Under the pieces are notes generated by a model, which saw only the letters and a list, made by a program, of their open reading frames with translations, had not been told where the DNA came from and ran no database searches. Shown in pieces: positions 12,646 to 22,923 of a stretch of 64,000 nt of DNA (the first letter of the stretch is position 1; each line of letters opens with the position of its first letter). The position numbers were made by a program, and so were the translations under genes. The stretch covers positions 101,759 to 165,758 of the forward strand of contig NW_019091611.1 of assembly GCF_001949145.1 (NCBI RefSeq), written 5' to 3'. Origin of the DNA: Acanthaster planci. Lineage: Eukaryota; Echinodermata; Asteroidea; Valvatida; Acanthasteridae.

Positions 12646-12828
12646 CTGCAAAATACGTCGTTGACAGGAACGATGTTTGTAGTACTTGTACACACCAAAA
12701 TTGTATACCCTTTTGTCTAGGAAGGCGTTGTTAACCTCTGCAATTGTGCGCGCCTCTGTTTCTGCTGATGCCACAATTCCAAGAAGTCTAGAGTAGTGTA
12801 CAGCATCATCGATAGATATTCTTCCAGT
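12646..12828 (-). CDS. Internal exon of an unidentified host gene
   Basis: This minus-strand exon has 183 bp (61 codons) and is phase 0 at both ends. It is preceded by a good acceptor (CATCTTTCAG, ending at 12829) and followed by CAG/GTGAGC (donor at 12645). It encodes TGRISIDDAVHYSRLLGIV, then a charged segment with ETEARTIAEVNNAFLD and a basic end KYYKHRSCQRRILQ. Composition is typical of a conserved intracellular protein, with little low complexity. I do not recognise the family. The exon at 25549-25863 is on the same strand and also phase 0 at both ends, so the two can be spliced in frame and probably belong together, with this one downstream. Confidence 0.7.
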
Positions 12829-13669
12829 CTGAAAGATGTTGAAAAGTGTGCAAACATGTGTATATATGTTCTGTTGATACACTTGACACCAGTGTCCCAA
12901 TGACCATTTTCAAAGATCAATCACATTGGTAATTTATAACTTCACTTTTTATGAAATTTACTTATATTTAAAACAATTTATTATGTAAAAACTAAATAGA
13001 GATTGCTACTGACGTCAAAAGCAGGAGTTGAAACCCTCCTTCATATCAGGCAAACTGAAAACAAAAGTCGTCTTTAGCATCCAATAGAAGCCTGTTTTGA
13101 TGACGACACACTACAGCTCTACAATTAAGTGGCTGTTTCAGGGGTGAACGCACCCACCTGCTTGTTCGCACTTAACTGTGAATTAAAAGAGCTTGCACGG
13201 TGAGAGCGACTTTGAATTGCTTTTACATCAACAATGTTGATCAACACTGGATCATATGATAAAGTTGAATAAGAGAAAGGTCCTAATGAATTTCAGGCAG
13301 ATGGCAGCGGTCATTTGCCAAAAGTGACACATAATTCACTTTATCCATTTTTTTCTCTGTTCTTGTGCTATAAAACCCCCTATTATGGCCGCCAGGTCAA
13401 GAAATTCGTGGGGGGAACGAGAGCCGTATTATGACATCATCAAATCATTAGATTCGTTTGCTGCCTTCATCAATGCCTTTTTTTTTTACTCTGAGCATTC
13501 TCATGGTAGAACTGATCTCCCAAGAGACAATTTTTTATAAATGCAAATAGAAGCTGCCATTTGAGTCATTATATGGGTAATAATGACCAATTCCCTGTTA
13601 AAAACCTTTTTCCATAAAAGCAATTAACATATCTTTAAATCATAAGATAAAACAAAGATATTAGGTCCA
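12829..13669. other. Intronic-type non-coding sequence
   Basis: No gene or element ends are seen. Frames are short and AT-biased. Confidence 0.4.
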
Positions 13670-14560
13670 CTTCTACTTATTATTTACACTAGTTATTTAC
13701 CATCTTGTATACCACCAAACTGTAACTTGTTACTGTATGCAGATGACTTTACTCTGATGTAGAGTTTCTCTAGTATTAATGAAAGGGAAAGGAATCTTAA
13801 CGCAGCTCTTGACAAAATCCAAAATTGGTATGTAAAAAATAAACTAAATGCAAACAAAACCAAATGCATGCTTATTGGTATATAAGGCAAAAGTCTCAAA
13901 AGGCAGACCTGAATGTTTACATTGCCAATAATCTTATTGTCCAGATGAAGAGCTGTAAATGTTTGCAAGTTATAAGAGATGAAACACTACGCTGAGGACC
14001 ACATGTAGAATACGTAACAAAACTGTTCCTTTAAACTTGGCATGTTAAACGAAATGTATGATTATATAACAAAAAGTGGTTTACGAACACTCTTCGTAAG
14101 TCTAGTTATGCCAATTTTGGAATATTGCTGTACTGTGTGGGGAGGAAGGTACATGTACATGTCACAATCCTAAACAAATGTCTCTGCAGAGCTGGAACGA
14201 TAATCCTCAAATATACCTCCCTTCAGCAGATATGTTTGCTGCACTAACATGTAACTGGGTCCCATTTTCTGAATGAGTCAAATCTAAAAAGGCTATAACT
14301 GTTTTTAAATACCTAAATAAAATGGCTTCACTGTTTATGATGAATCTCTTTATTGCAGTCACACAAAATCACAAAACAAGGTTGTAAACTAACAAAACAC
14401 TGAAAAATCCCCTTAGCTAAAAAGGAATGCTACATGCAAGGTTTTGCTGTGAGTGGTGCTAAAATATGGAATAACCTACCTGAATAACTTAGAATAACAG
14501 AGTCCTTAGCAACTTTCAAATTAGAAAATTGACTTTAATCATAAGCTAATCTGCAAACTC
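13670..14560 (+). pseudogene. Decayed non-LTR retrotransposon reverse transcriptase
   Basis: Conceptual reading with several frameshifts and stops gives LLYADDFTL (YADD catalytic box at 13736-13747) and then ALDKIQNWYVKNKLNANKTK (13800-13865), typical of RT domain 5-6. Further on comes VMPILEYCCTVWGG (about 14105-14145) and, near 14440-14530, a segment like SGAKIWNNLPEYLRITESLATFK, the usual C-terminus of CR1/Jockey-like ORF2 proteins. The continuous protein is destroyed, so this is an old copy. It lies in the presumed intron between the two host exons, on the opposite strand. It differs in sequence from the copy at 10550-11225. Confidence 0.75.
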
Positions 14561-15544
14561 ATGGAACTACATGTAAGTTGCCAACATACACATGAAGTAT
14601 ACTGGAACCAGATGGGAATTTGTGTTTTAAAATGTATAAAATGAGTAAATTTGTTTTTATTTTACTAGTGCTACATTCATTTGCTTGTTTCGTGACACAC
14701 ATCCACTGCTTCAATTACTTTTTTATTTTGTACATGTAACTGTGTTCGTTTATGTACCAACAATGTAAAATTTTTGTGCTGTGAGTTTAACACTGCTTAA
14801 CAAACACTTATGAGGAAAACACTTTTCTCTGATTTTATCTATTCAAATAAATATTGAAGCATCCAAATCGAACTCAGTGTCATGTATCTTCAGAGCTATA
14901 ACAAGCTAATAAGGGCTTTTTTCTGTTCATGCCAAGATGCAAATTCTGACTGTAGATTGCGTCATTCGGAGAAAACAAGGGGAAACCCTCACCCTGTGTT
15001 CGTAGTGGATTTATAAACCCTTGTGCTTGCCAAACAATGGTAACAGTCTTTTTAGTACGGAGAATTCAAAGTGTTATGTTCACGAGAATTTACACAACTC
15101 AGTGTACCAGATTCTATTCAAATGTAACTCAAAAAAGGCTTACTCAGGTCGTAAACACCACTATGCACAATGCTTGTCACAATATTAACATATTAGCCAA
15201 AAATGCCTGTTAATCATATGGTAAGAGTTATGAGGCATCTGTGGAGCAGGAAATGAACTTCACAGTTGCAGCAGGAAATTTATGGAAACATGCTTGCTTC
15301 AAGTGCAAGTGGTACAATTTCAAAAAAAAAATTCATGAACAGAAAATAAAAATAATTATCGAAGCATTTGTAATGAGTACCGTGTCTAGAAAGTACTATT
15401 CAAAGGCGCAGATTATCATATCCCTGCACATTGGGCTCACACTATCTGAACATTCCTTAGACCATCTCAGCTCCATGGGAGTATACTAGCCTGATGCTGC
15501 CATAATAGCACAAACTGCTAAACTTAACTGTGTCTGCCCTCACA
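14561..15544. other. Non-coding stretch
   Basis: No gene is recognised. The 82-codon frame at 15241-15489 has no motif and crosses poly-A, so it is not called. Confidence 0.4.
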
Positions 15545-15740
15545 GGTACCCATTTACTCCTGGGTGGAGAGAGGCACAGAGGGGTAAAGTGACTTGCCCA
15601 AGATCACAACATACTGCCACCAGCTGGATTCAAACCTCTGACCCGATGATCAGAAGCTACAAAACCTAACCACAAGGCAGAATGCCCTCAAAACACATAG
15701 AGAAGCTCAACATCTAATAATAATAATAACAAAATATATA
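15545..15740 (+). repeat. SINE-like repeat with conserved 3' domain
   Basis: The segment contains GGTACCCATTTACTCCTGGG, then GGGTAAAGTGACTTGCCCAAGATCACA and GGATTCAAACCTCTGACC, ending in a TAATAATAATAA tail. Sequences of this form (TACCCATTTA..CTGGGTG, TTGCCCAAG.TCACA) are the shared central domains of several SINE superfamilies in invertebrates and vertebrates. The 5' tRNA-like head is not visible. Family assignment is from memory of the motif only. Confidence 0.5.
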
Positions 15741-17743
15741 GGAACATAGAGAAAAGACGGGAGAGATAAAGTTCTATGAGTTAACTACCAGAAATCTTTT
15801 CCCAACAGTATTTTTCAACCTGCATCTACAGTGCAGTATGAGCAGCATTTTAGCTAGGGAGCCATGCAGCCGTGTTTTGCACGGCCAGTTTTGTGAAATC
15901 ACAGCCCATTTGCACAGCCTAGCCTGGCTGTGCAAATCAAGCCATGCACTACTTGCATTGCTCTTTCATCCTTGTCTTAATCTAGTTCCCGAAAAATGTG
16001 AAAATAAGATCTGAGCTAAAATTCAGTCTTTTTCCCATGCATTTCCCCCCATCAGCCATTCCAAAATAGAAAATACGGTGCAGTAAAGTACACCAGGAGG
16101 CAGGTTCCCTTACTTATAAATAATTAAGTACAGCACCGCATTTATCAACTTGTAACAAAATGAACACAGGGAGCCATACTTGTTCACCAGCGATCGATCA
16201 TACATGTAATCAACCTCATTCCCATGGCGATTGTTAGCCACAATATTTCGCCCACTGTCACACAAGATATTGGGACGAGGTTGAAATATAATCGTTTCGG
16301 GGTCTGCGCTGCTTGCTCACTATATCATCCTGAATGAAACGAAAAATAAAGGTTTTTCTCGAAAGTAAGGGTTGACCTACACGGAATCTTTGCTGTTGTC
16401 ACTAATCAGCATAAAGCTGTTCAGGTTGTTCTACCTTTAACAGTGGAAAAAAATTGTCGATTTCTTCTGATGCCATGTTCAGACTCGTGCACATGCGCGA
16501 TAACGTGGCCTGCCTGTGGTGTGCGTCGATGTGTGTACAGTTTACATGTACATGGTATGACATGTACTTTTTCATCCACATTTAAGTCAAGTCTTGTACT
16601 CAATTTGTTTGTTCTAAGCCAAACTGCCAAAGGAAACATGCATGTAGGAAAACCAGGATTCATTTTTACATCATTTTTTTTTTGCTTATTGCATAATAAT
16701 CTGAATGTAATGTATTGCAAACAAAAAGGCACAAAAGCGTGTCGAGTACTACTGGAAAGTGACAAGTGGCCATTATTTCCCCACAGATTAGAAGGGAAAG
16801 CCACTAGTTGTTAAAGAGTAAATTGTAATTAACTAGCTGTTGCAGGGCTTTTTATCACACTATATAAAACAACTGCAGACAGTTTTACAATTAAATTTTT
16901 TCCAAAAGCTGTTACTTTTTGTTTGAAAAGGCAAAAATCTCATGAAAAATGTCACAAATTTATCAGAGACCACCAGAGGGCATATAAAATAGCCAGAGCT
17001 TCCAGGGCCCTTAAGCGGGCCATAGATTTCAGCTGTAAAGGACTTCGCACTGCACACTCGTGTTGCGTGCTTTGCACGCAAATTTTGGACTCTAACAAGA
17101 TTGCACTCCCTGTTTTTCATTTTGCACTTCCACTTTTTAAATCCTAGCTAAAATACTGGTATGAGTGTTGTGTGATAACGTTAATGCTATTTGGCAATTC
17201 ACATGTTTAGAAACACTGCCTCCTTTGGCAATTTTAGTGCATAGCGTAGCAGGAACCAGTGCAGGATTGCTTCATCAATCATCACTACTGCGATCATGAA
17301 CAGTGAAGGGAACTTGTGAAAAGCTTGTTTCTTTTCAAAATTAGCAATGTGGGCATTTTAGATACAAAAAGATTGATGGTATTTTGTGAAGACAGAAAAA
17401 AAAAACAGGATTTGGGTTTTATTATTTGTTTTTTTACTTGCTGATAAAAAGGTAAGAGTTTCGCCATAAAAACAGGGTCAATCAGGTAACCAGAAGCTGA
17501 AGTATTTATTTTTCCTTTTTGCCTTACCAAAACAAAGTCATACTCTGCAAATCTGGCTCATGAGTTAAATCCTGGCTTGTAACTAGGAATTTATTTTCCA
17601 TGAATTTTGCAAAGTTGTGAATAGTCAATTCAAGTCAACTAACTTTCTGTACCATTTTTCAATGCTTATAGACTAATCTGATTAGATACCGTAACTGCAG
17701 TGGTGTTGCAGTCACATGCACATTCTTCAGCTTGACGTGCACA
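15741..17743. other. Non-coding stretch left of the inverted-repeat element
   Basis: No gene is recognised. The overlapping 120-codon frames on both strands at 16421-16814 mirror each other and lack motifs. Confidence 0.4.
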
Positions 17744-17749
17744 TGCTTT

Positions 17750-17960
17750 AGTAGAAGGGATGGGAGAGTTCAAGATCAGCAGGAACTTTACTACCCCCAG
17801 CGAGGCAAGGACTTCCCCAAACCCTGTGACCTTTAATCCCTTTTCACGCATGCCCTCAAACAAACAGAGAAATTCCCCAAACATTCGTGCCCTTTAACCC
17901 TTTTCACACGTGCCCTCAAACAGAAAAATTTCCGAAAACCCTGTGACCTTTCACCCTTTT
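17750..17960. repeat. Left terminal inverted repeat with tandem ~60 bp units
   Basis: The first ~148 bp match the inverse of 24977-25120. From about 17810 the repeat contains successive units of the form CCAAACCCTGTGACCTTT / CCCTTTTCAC / GTGCCCTCAAAC, about three copies to 17980. Minisatellite-bearing ends are common in Polintons. Confidence 0.75.
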
Positions 17961-18024
17961 CACGGGTGCCCTCAAACATTCCCCTGACCTAGTCCTTGCT
18001 TCATTCTCAAACCCCAAGCAAAAA

Positions 18025-18075
18025 AGGGACTTTCCCCAAACCTCGTGTGCCTAAATAAAAAAGGGGAAAGTCCCT
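18025..18075. repeat. Perfect 13-bp hairpin
   Basis: AGGGACTTTCCCC (18025-18037) and GGGGAAAGTCCCT (18063-18075) form a perfect stem with a 25-nt loop, just inside the left terminal repeat. Its function is unknown; it may be part of the terminal repeat architecture. Confidence 0.6.
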
Positions 18076-18301
18076 GGGTATTTAAGTGCTTCCACGAAAC
18101 CTTAGTTTTACCCAAAGCTTGGAGGGAAAATGAAAAAGATTTAAGACTGCCTTAAGTAAATAGTGTTTAGTAAATAGAGATGACAAATAAAAGAACTGAA
18201 GCTTTGAAAAAAAGTGACGTGAATTATAAAAATGTATATATAAATAGAGACATGAATACTCCACCAAAATCACAACGCCGCCCGGTGCTGACTTCAGGCG
18301 A

Positions 18302-19490
18302 TTGAAAAAATCATTTCCAGCCGACTTTGTCAAGGAGTACAACATTCCATTACCGACCCCTACTGAAAAAAGTCATCCAAAAACGGTGCTTGTGAAAGCG
18401 ATCCAAGCAAGCCAACAACAATTTCAAAATCTCACGAGACAATCATATCATCAGCTTTTAAAGATAGCGCATTTACAGCCACGGGGACAAAAGGCAACAT
18501 TTTGCGAGCAGATTTAATTACCGCAATTAAAGCATACATTAAGCCGCAAGCGACTGAAGAAGTAGACATCCAAAGAATTAGGCAATTTAGAGACAACTAA
18601 AGAAATTGGGAACTGATATCTAATTTCTTTGCCGACGACTTAATTCAGTTTTTTTATTTTTACAAAAAGTACATTGAAGACAAAGCACTAGCCGAGTTTA
18701 AGGAAATTGGTTCGAACAAGTTACAAACAACCATCAAGATTCAGTTTAAACTGGAAAAGCCCGGAATTGAGACCAAGCTCAACGTTTTCACATTTATGAG
18801 TAAAAATAACACGGTCTTTTCTAAAAAAGCAATTAAAGAAACAAGCAAATTGCAAAACATTTAGAGGACGTGGAAGCTCACGAGCAGCATGGCTCGGGTT
18901 GGGTGTTTGATAAAGTACATGTCTTTTATATCAACGTGGTAAAGTACAAGCCTATATTCCATTACCCAAGGAACTGGTAGATAAGAAAGCAATAATTAAC
19001 GTTCAAAACAAGAATGACTCAGAGTGCATTCGCTGGGCTTTGAGATCTACTTTAAAATTATTTTCGGACAATGTCAGTTAGAAACAAACCCAAATTACAA
19101 AATAAATAACGAGCGCACCTCGACTTACACGACAGCAGACGGTTTAAATTTCACAAACGTAGACTTTCCAACACCCGTGTCACAAATTCCATGAATCAAA
19201 TCACAAAATAATTTAGCCATTAATGTATTTGGCTATACCGAGGAAGAAGGCATTTACGTACTTTACAAGACTAAACGCGCGGACGCACCCATCAATTTAC
19301 TTTATTTAACCAAGGTGAAACGAGTCATTATTGCTGGATTAAGCACTTTTCTTGGTTGATGGGTGACGTTAATAATCACAATAGTAAATCTTACCGGTGT
19401 TTCAAATGTATGTCTCACTTTCAAACCCAAGAAAGACTTGCCAGACACCAAGAAGATTGCCAAGGAATGGAAAAACTACACGGCTTTGTT
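18302..19490 (+). pseudogene. Polinton family B DNA polymerase, N-terminal fragment (broken)
   Basis: Several frames together read as the N-terminal part of a Polinton-type DNA polymerase and parallel the copy at 35157-36050. Shared landmarks are a KIQFKLEKPG region (about 18730-18765), a VNVQNKND..CIRWAL segment near 18995-19040, DGLNFTNVDFPTPVSQIP at about 19138-19190 and LAINVFGYTEEEGIYVLY near 19210-19270. These are followed by a CxxC..HxxxxC zinc-binding motif (C at 19398 and 19407, H at 19446, C at 19458). At least three frameshifts or stops interrupt it. The exonuclease and polymerase domains are missing; the sequence stops at about 19490, where inverted Ngaro sequence begins. It is not functional. 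Confidence 0.75.
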
Positions 19491-19760
19491 TGACAGCTAA
19501 GGTCAGCTCAGAAGCGGACCCCAGCACTTTAGCAGCTTTGTCACGATATAGTAACGCCATGTCCACATATTTTCCGTTCCAAATCTTCTCTTTGGTTGAC
19601 TGCGGAACGTGAATATCAAGGGGAGCCCCTTCTCCCATGGCAAGCAGTGGGACAGGTCTATTGCTTCCGAAATCGCTAGGAATAGCGGGCGGGGCTACTA
19701 GAGAATTAAGAGAATTGTTGCCCATCGCCCAAGTTGTAATATATGAGCGAAAGCGCAAAA
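19491..19760 (-). pseudogene. Ngaro gag-like fragment, inverted
   Basis: On the minus strand, PLDIHVPQSTKEKIWNGKY and MALLYRDKAAKVLGSASEL match residues around APIDLHVSRSVKEKICNGQY and MALL-RDNANRALAS in the gag-like ORF of the Ngaro element at 47359-48260. Where that copy has a stop (TAG), this one has TAC (Tyr), showing that the other stop is a nonsense mutation. Only this ~85-residue block is present, in reverse orientation to the other Ngaro pieces nearby, so it comes from a separate insertion or an inversion. Confidence 0.7.
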
Positions 19761-19969
19761 TTAATCGTAAATAAGTGAATAACGAGTTATGAATTTTCGT
19801 TGAGAAACGAGCGACAAGAAGTCGTCAACAATAAAGACGGTAAAATTTTACTCGACACACACGTTTTTAAAATGCGTACAAAATAAAATGGAGACCCACA
19901 CTTTTTACTTGACCGAAAGCGAACAGAGGTTTAAATGAGAAAATCAGATTGACAATTTAAAAGGAAATG

Positions 19970-20057
19970 AAAAGATCAAGACAATGGGCCGCTGGCGTTC
20001 GGAGGCCACTCAGCATTATATTCGCCCGCTGATATCGTGTCATTTTCCCAATGTGTA
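19970..20057 (+). pseudogene. Ngaro tyrosine recombinase, last ~27 codons
   Basis: The frame KIKTMGRWRSEATQHYI (19972-20022), ending in RPLISCHFPNV and a stop, matches the C-terminus of the recombinase at 52483-52568 (EIKAMGRWCSEAAQHYI). It carries the GRW box and the active-site tyrosine. Everything upstream is missing. It is followed, as in the other copy, by an SGNH hydrolase ORF, so the order recombinase-hydrolase is kept. Confidence 0.75.
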
Positions 20058-20297
20058 ATCAGCCAGAGACAATGGCTGGTCTTGTGTGCATAGCATAGCA
20101 CTTTCCATCTTTTGGATGATATAAATAAGGATAAATAAAAAAAAATAAATAAAAAAAAAAACTAAAAACTAAATAAATAAATAAAATAAAAAATAATAAC
20201 AATATACAAACATATAAAAATATTATAAAGTAATACTAATATTTAACAGCAAAAACGGCACCGGAACATTCCTTGTTCCTCTCCCCTTTGTTCACAG

Positions 20298-20819
20298 GGG
20301 ATACTTGGGGATTCCATCATAAGTCGAGCAGAGACCACACCCCGGACTAGGCATGACGTCCGCTGGAATGGCCTGGGTGGAGCGAAATATGGTGACATAA
20401 CAAAATCAATGGCGGACCTCGCAGCAAGATGGCCTCGTCCAGCCATGCTAATCGTCCACTTAGGCACTAACGAGTTGGTCAAGACCGATTTTTTCTGTTT
20501 CCGACAAAGGCTGGCACTTTTCATGCGAGAGTGTCTTGACACTTACCCAGAGGCACAGTTGGTTTGGTCAGATATTTTACCGTGCGCCTGTTACTTTGGG
20601 TCTACTAATCCATCACAAATGGAAAAGAAGCGCCGTGCAATCAATAGGTGGGCATGTTTGCTTGGTATTCGACTGGGAGTGCCAGTGCTGCATCATCCTC
20701 AGTTCCGATGGTTGGAGTTCACATTGTATCGTTATGATGGCACCCACTTACCTGACATAGGCAACAAATATTTTAGAGCCAACTTAAAAGACTACATCAT
20801 TACTGCCTTTGAAAAATAG
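20298..20819 (+). CDS. Ngaro-encoded SGNH (GDSL-like) hydrolase
   Basis: An open frame of about 170 codons holds all SGNH landmarks. Block I is GDSI (20307-20318, catalytic Ser), followed by a block II glycine in GGAKYGDI (about 20376-20397), block III LGTNEL (20460-20477) and block V DGTHL (20736-20750, catalytic Asp and His). SGNH hydrolases are lipase/esterase-type enzymes. Ngaro retrotransposons of echinoderms and cnidarians are known to carry such a gene downstream of the recombinase; its role in transposition is unknown. No ATG precedes the GDS box in frame; the first internal ATG is at 20409. A polypyrimidine tract plus CAG ends at 20297, as in the other copy. Compared with the 52645 copy about 8 bp are missing just before GDSI, so the N-terminus may be damaged. 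Confidence 0.75.
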   Translation, partial: GILGDSIISRAETTPRTRHDVRWNGLGGAKYGDITKSMADLAARWPRPAMLIVHLGTNELVKTDFFCFRQRLALFMRECLDTYPEAQLVWSDILPCACYFGSTNPSQMEKKRRAINRWACLLGIRLGVPVLHHPQFRWLEFTLYRYDGTHLPDIGNKYFRANLKDYIITAFEK

Positions 20820-21067
20820 AATCGTTTCCCGGGATGTGGGCCTAATTGGTGGCATTGTTCAAGTGTTTGCTTGCGTAGGTAGTATCAGAAAGGGAGGCTC
20901 AGATGTCTGGGTGGTCGTCCCAGTGGGGTGCGCGTTGCGCCTCTGGCAGGAACTACCTGGGAGCGACACGCAGTTTCCAAAGTAAACAAACAAACAATTT
21001 AGGTGACTTATCTTGCAGTGATTATAACGTAAAATTAGTTGTTAGAAATGTTTCATTTTGTTTTTCT
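20820..21067 (+). mobile_element. Ngaro 3' region, first B repeat
   Basis: The segment around GGTCGTCCCAGTGGGGTGCGC and CTGGGAGCGACACGCAG (20910-20975) matches 53228-53290 and, in part, 22110-22160. In Ngaro elements the 3' end has the order B1-A2-B2, and here B1 follows the hydrolase as expected. Confidence 0.6.
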
Positions 21068-21533
21068 TAAACACTACGCCAAGCACCCTCTTGCTCTGGT
21101 GGGACTTATTCCAACTGCTTGTTCAAGCGGTGGAAAAAACGGCATGCTTTATGTAAGATTTTCTTAATTTGTAAAGGATAAATAGAATCACATGACTAAT
21201 AATTATAGGACAAGCACCTACTGGTTCCGGTGGGGTTTGTCTGCATGGCAAGTGTGCCAAGGAATTCCAACCTGTTATGCAAAGTGTGGCAAGTCTTTCT
21301 GCTAACAACCTTGCCTTTTTCTGCCAAGTGTGGCAAGCCTTTGGCGAGTTCGTTCCTGTTTTTCTGCCAAGTGTGGCAAGTATGGCAAGTGTGCCAGGAA
21401 AATCTTACAGAATTTCTGCCAAGTGAGGCAATAGAAAGTGGCTTTGAAATCGGCCAAAACAAATAAACCTGCCGCTCGAGATCTTTGCCAAAAACCAAAA
21501 CGTGGTGTCAATGTGTGGTTTGTGCACATATAG
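21068..21533. repeat. GCCAAGTGTGGCAAG repeat tract
   Basis: The segment begins CGCCAAGCACCCTCTTGCTCTGGTGG and contains many copies of TGCCAAGTGTGGCAAG, an imperfect inverted motif, between 21245 and 21425. It is similar to 22250-22560. The apparent minus-strand Cys/His-rich ORF here is a by-product of the repeats. Confidence 0.6.
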
Positions 21534-21734
21534 TTGGAGAATAATTTCTATCCACACATTGACCACTTGTGTATTTTATTTTTTCCCGGCACCACTGCAT
21601 TTTTTATTCGGAGCATCTATCCCAACCCATCAAAATATATTCATTCCTTCCTCCTGAGCATTTATTTTCTATCCACACTTAGACCACTTGTGGTTTTTAT
21701 TTTTTCCTGGCACCACTGCATTTTTTATTCTCTA
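21534..21734. repeat. ~123 bp tandem duplication
   Basis: TTTCTATCCACACATTGACC at 21545 and TTTCTATCCACACTTAGACC at about 21667 begin two units that continue through GGCACCACTGCATTTTTTATTC. Part of the unit (GAGCATCTATCCCAACCCAT and following) recurs at 23685-23800, where it follows directly on a Ngaro RT fragment. Confidence 0.6.
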
Positions 21735-22220
21735 TTTTATCTCTGCAAAGATAAAATCCATTATTCTCCGCAGAGACATTATTTGGGGGGGAGGGAAGGT
21801 CGCGGTATTTGTACTGTCCATCGGCTAATCACGCCTAGGGGTTTGGAATACAGACGGGAGTAATATATCTCCTCTGGTTGCACCTGCTGGCCACCCCCTT
21901 GCCAATAACCCTGAATGACCATAGAGGACAGAGGGGAATGACTTTGTTAATGTGGGTAACCTCTCCCAGGAAGATAGATAATATGCATGTACATCGGAAT
22001 ACAATAACTATATGCTCGGCCTAGTTTGTGCCAAAAAGCCACATTGGTTTAGTTTTTCGAAGCCATCGCATGAAAATCGAACCCCCCGCCTCCCCATTGC
22101 CTCCTGGCATTGTGATGTATCAGAACGGCAGAAATTCACTGGGAGCGACGGGCAGGGCCTCTTTGCATACTAAAGGAATAACTAAATTAGTTTTCAAGGT
22201 TTTAAGTTTTGAGCATGTTA
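21735..22220 (+). mobile_element. Ngaro terminal repeats A2 and B2
   Basis: The block from TCTATTTTATCTCTGCA (about 21735) to CATCGCATGAAAATC (about 22080) matches the 5' end of the Ngaro copy at 46812-47155. Directly after it, 22125-22220 matches the 3' end at 53258-53357 (CACTGGGAGCGACGGGCAGG and TTTTCAAGG..TTTGAGCATG). Joined 5'-type and 3'-type sequence is what the split direct repeats of Ngaro predict for A2-B2. With 20298-21067 it forms the 3' end of one Ngaro copy, interrupted by 21068-21734. Confidence 0.65.
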
Positions 22221-22249
22221 ATCATTCTTGTGTTAATGTTAAGGAATAC

Positions 22250-22570
22250 ACGCCAAGCACCCTCTTATTCTGGTGGAAAAACACAGCGTTTTTCTTCAAG
22301 TTTAACTCTTAGGTAATCTGCATAGTAGTTCAAGTCACATGACAGATTGAAACACTGTGACTAGCACCTACTTGTTCAGGTGGCGCTAGTTTCCAACCGT
22401 AACTGCGAACGGTGGACACACGTGGTGGATAAGTGTCAAGCGTGCCAAGGATGCCAAGCATGGCAAGTTTTGGGCAAGTTTGCCCTTGTTATATGGCAAG
22501 CGTGCCAAGCATGCCAAGCGTAGTCAGTTGTTGGGGCAAGTGTGCGCCCTATTCCATATGCAAAGGTGCT
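22250..22570. repeat. Second copy of the GCCAAGCACC / GCCAAG repeat tract
   Basis: CGCCAAGCACCCTCTTATTCTGGTGG (22251) parallels 21074, and ATGCCAAGCATGGCAAG-like repeats follow at 22435-22530. The two copies flank the A2-B2 block at 21735-22220. Confidence 0.55.
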
Positions 22571-22575
22571 AAACT

Positions 22576-22923
22576 TGTGTGCTTACAGTGGCGGTCACTA
22601 AAAACTCCTCACATAAGGCTGTCTGTTTTTCGTTCAATTCCATCACCGGTCCTCGTTGGAATCCCTGCCGATATGCACATAACTGCCGTCGGTGTGGCTG
22701 TTCAGGGCATGGAGCAGCGTCATGCAGAGTGGCCACGGGGACAGCTCCCCACGGTTTTCCCGTGAAACAAGGGACTGCGCCCAGTGGCGCAATCTACACA
22801 CGCTACACGAAGACCACACTGACGACTGCAGCAGGCGGGCGGCAGGCATTTAAGTCGGCTATGCAGGGGCCAGAGGCTCCCCCCGGAGCAAACAGCAGCC
22901 AACAGTTCAGTGGCGAAAAATGA
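22576..22923 (+). pseudogene. Ngaro gag-like ORF, C-terminal zinc-knuckle part
   Basis: The frame starting near 22579 gives CFSFNSITGPRWNPCRYAHN followed by CRRCGCSGHGAASC: a Cys/His cluster of the type found at the C-terminus of DIRS/Ngaro gag-like proteins. It continues to a stop at 22921 through QGPEAPPGANSSQQFSG. It closely matches 48560-48890 of the longer copy and retains all Cys/His positions. The first ~300 residues of the protein are missing, so this insertion is 5'-truncated. Confidence 0.7.

Noticed and set aside
16421-16814. Two overlapping ~125-codon frames on opposite strands
   Set aside because: No domain, no splice signals; mirrored frames without family resemblance.
17740-18000. 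Repeats with regular ~60 bp spacing, considered as a CRISPR array
   Set aside because: The units are contiguous minisatellite copies without unique spacers, belong to a terminal inverted repeat and sit in a eukaryotic genome.
21196-21529. Cys/His-rich minus-strand frames suggesting zinc fingers
   Set aside because: The CHTCHTW-type pattern is produced by tandem GCCAAGTGTGGCAAG repeats, not by a conserved finger spacing.
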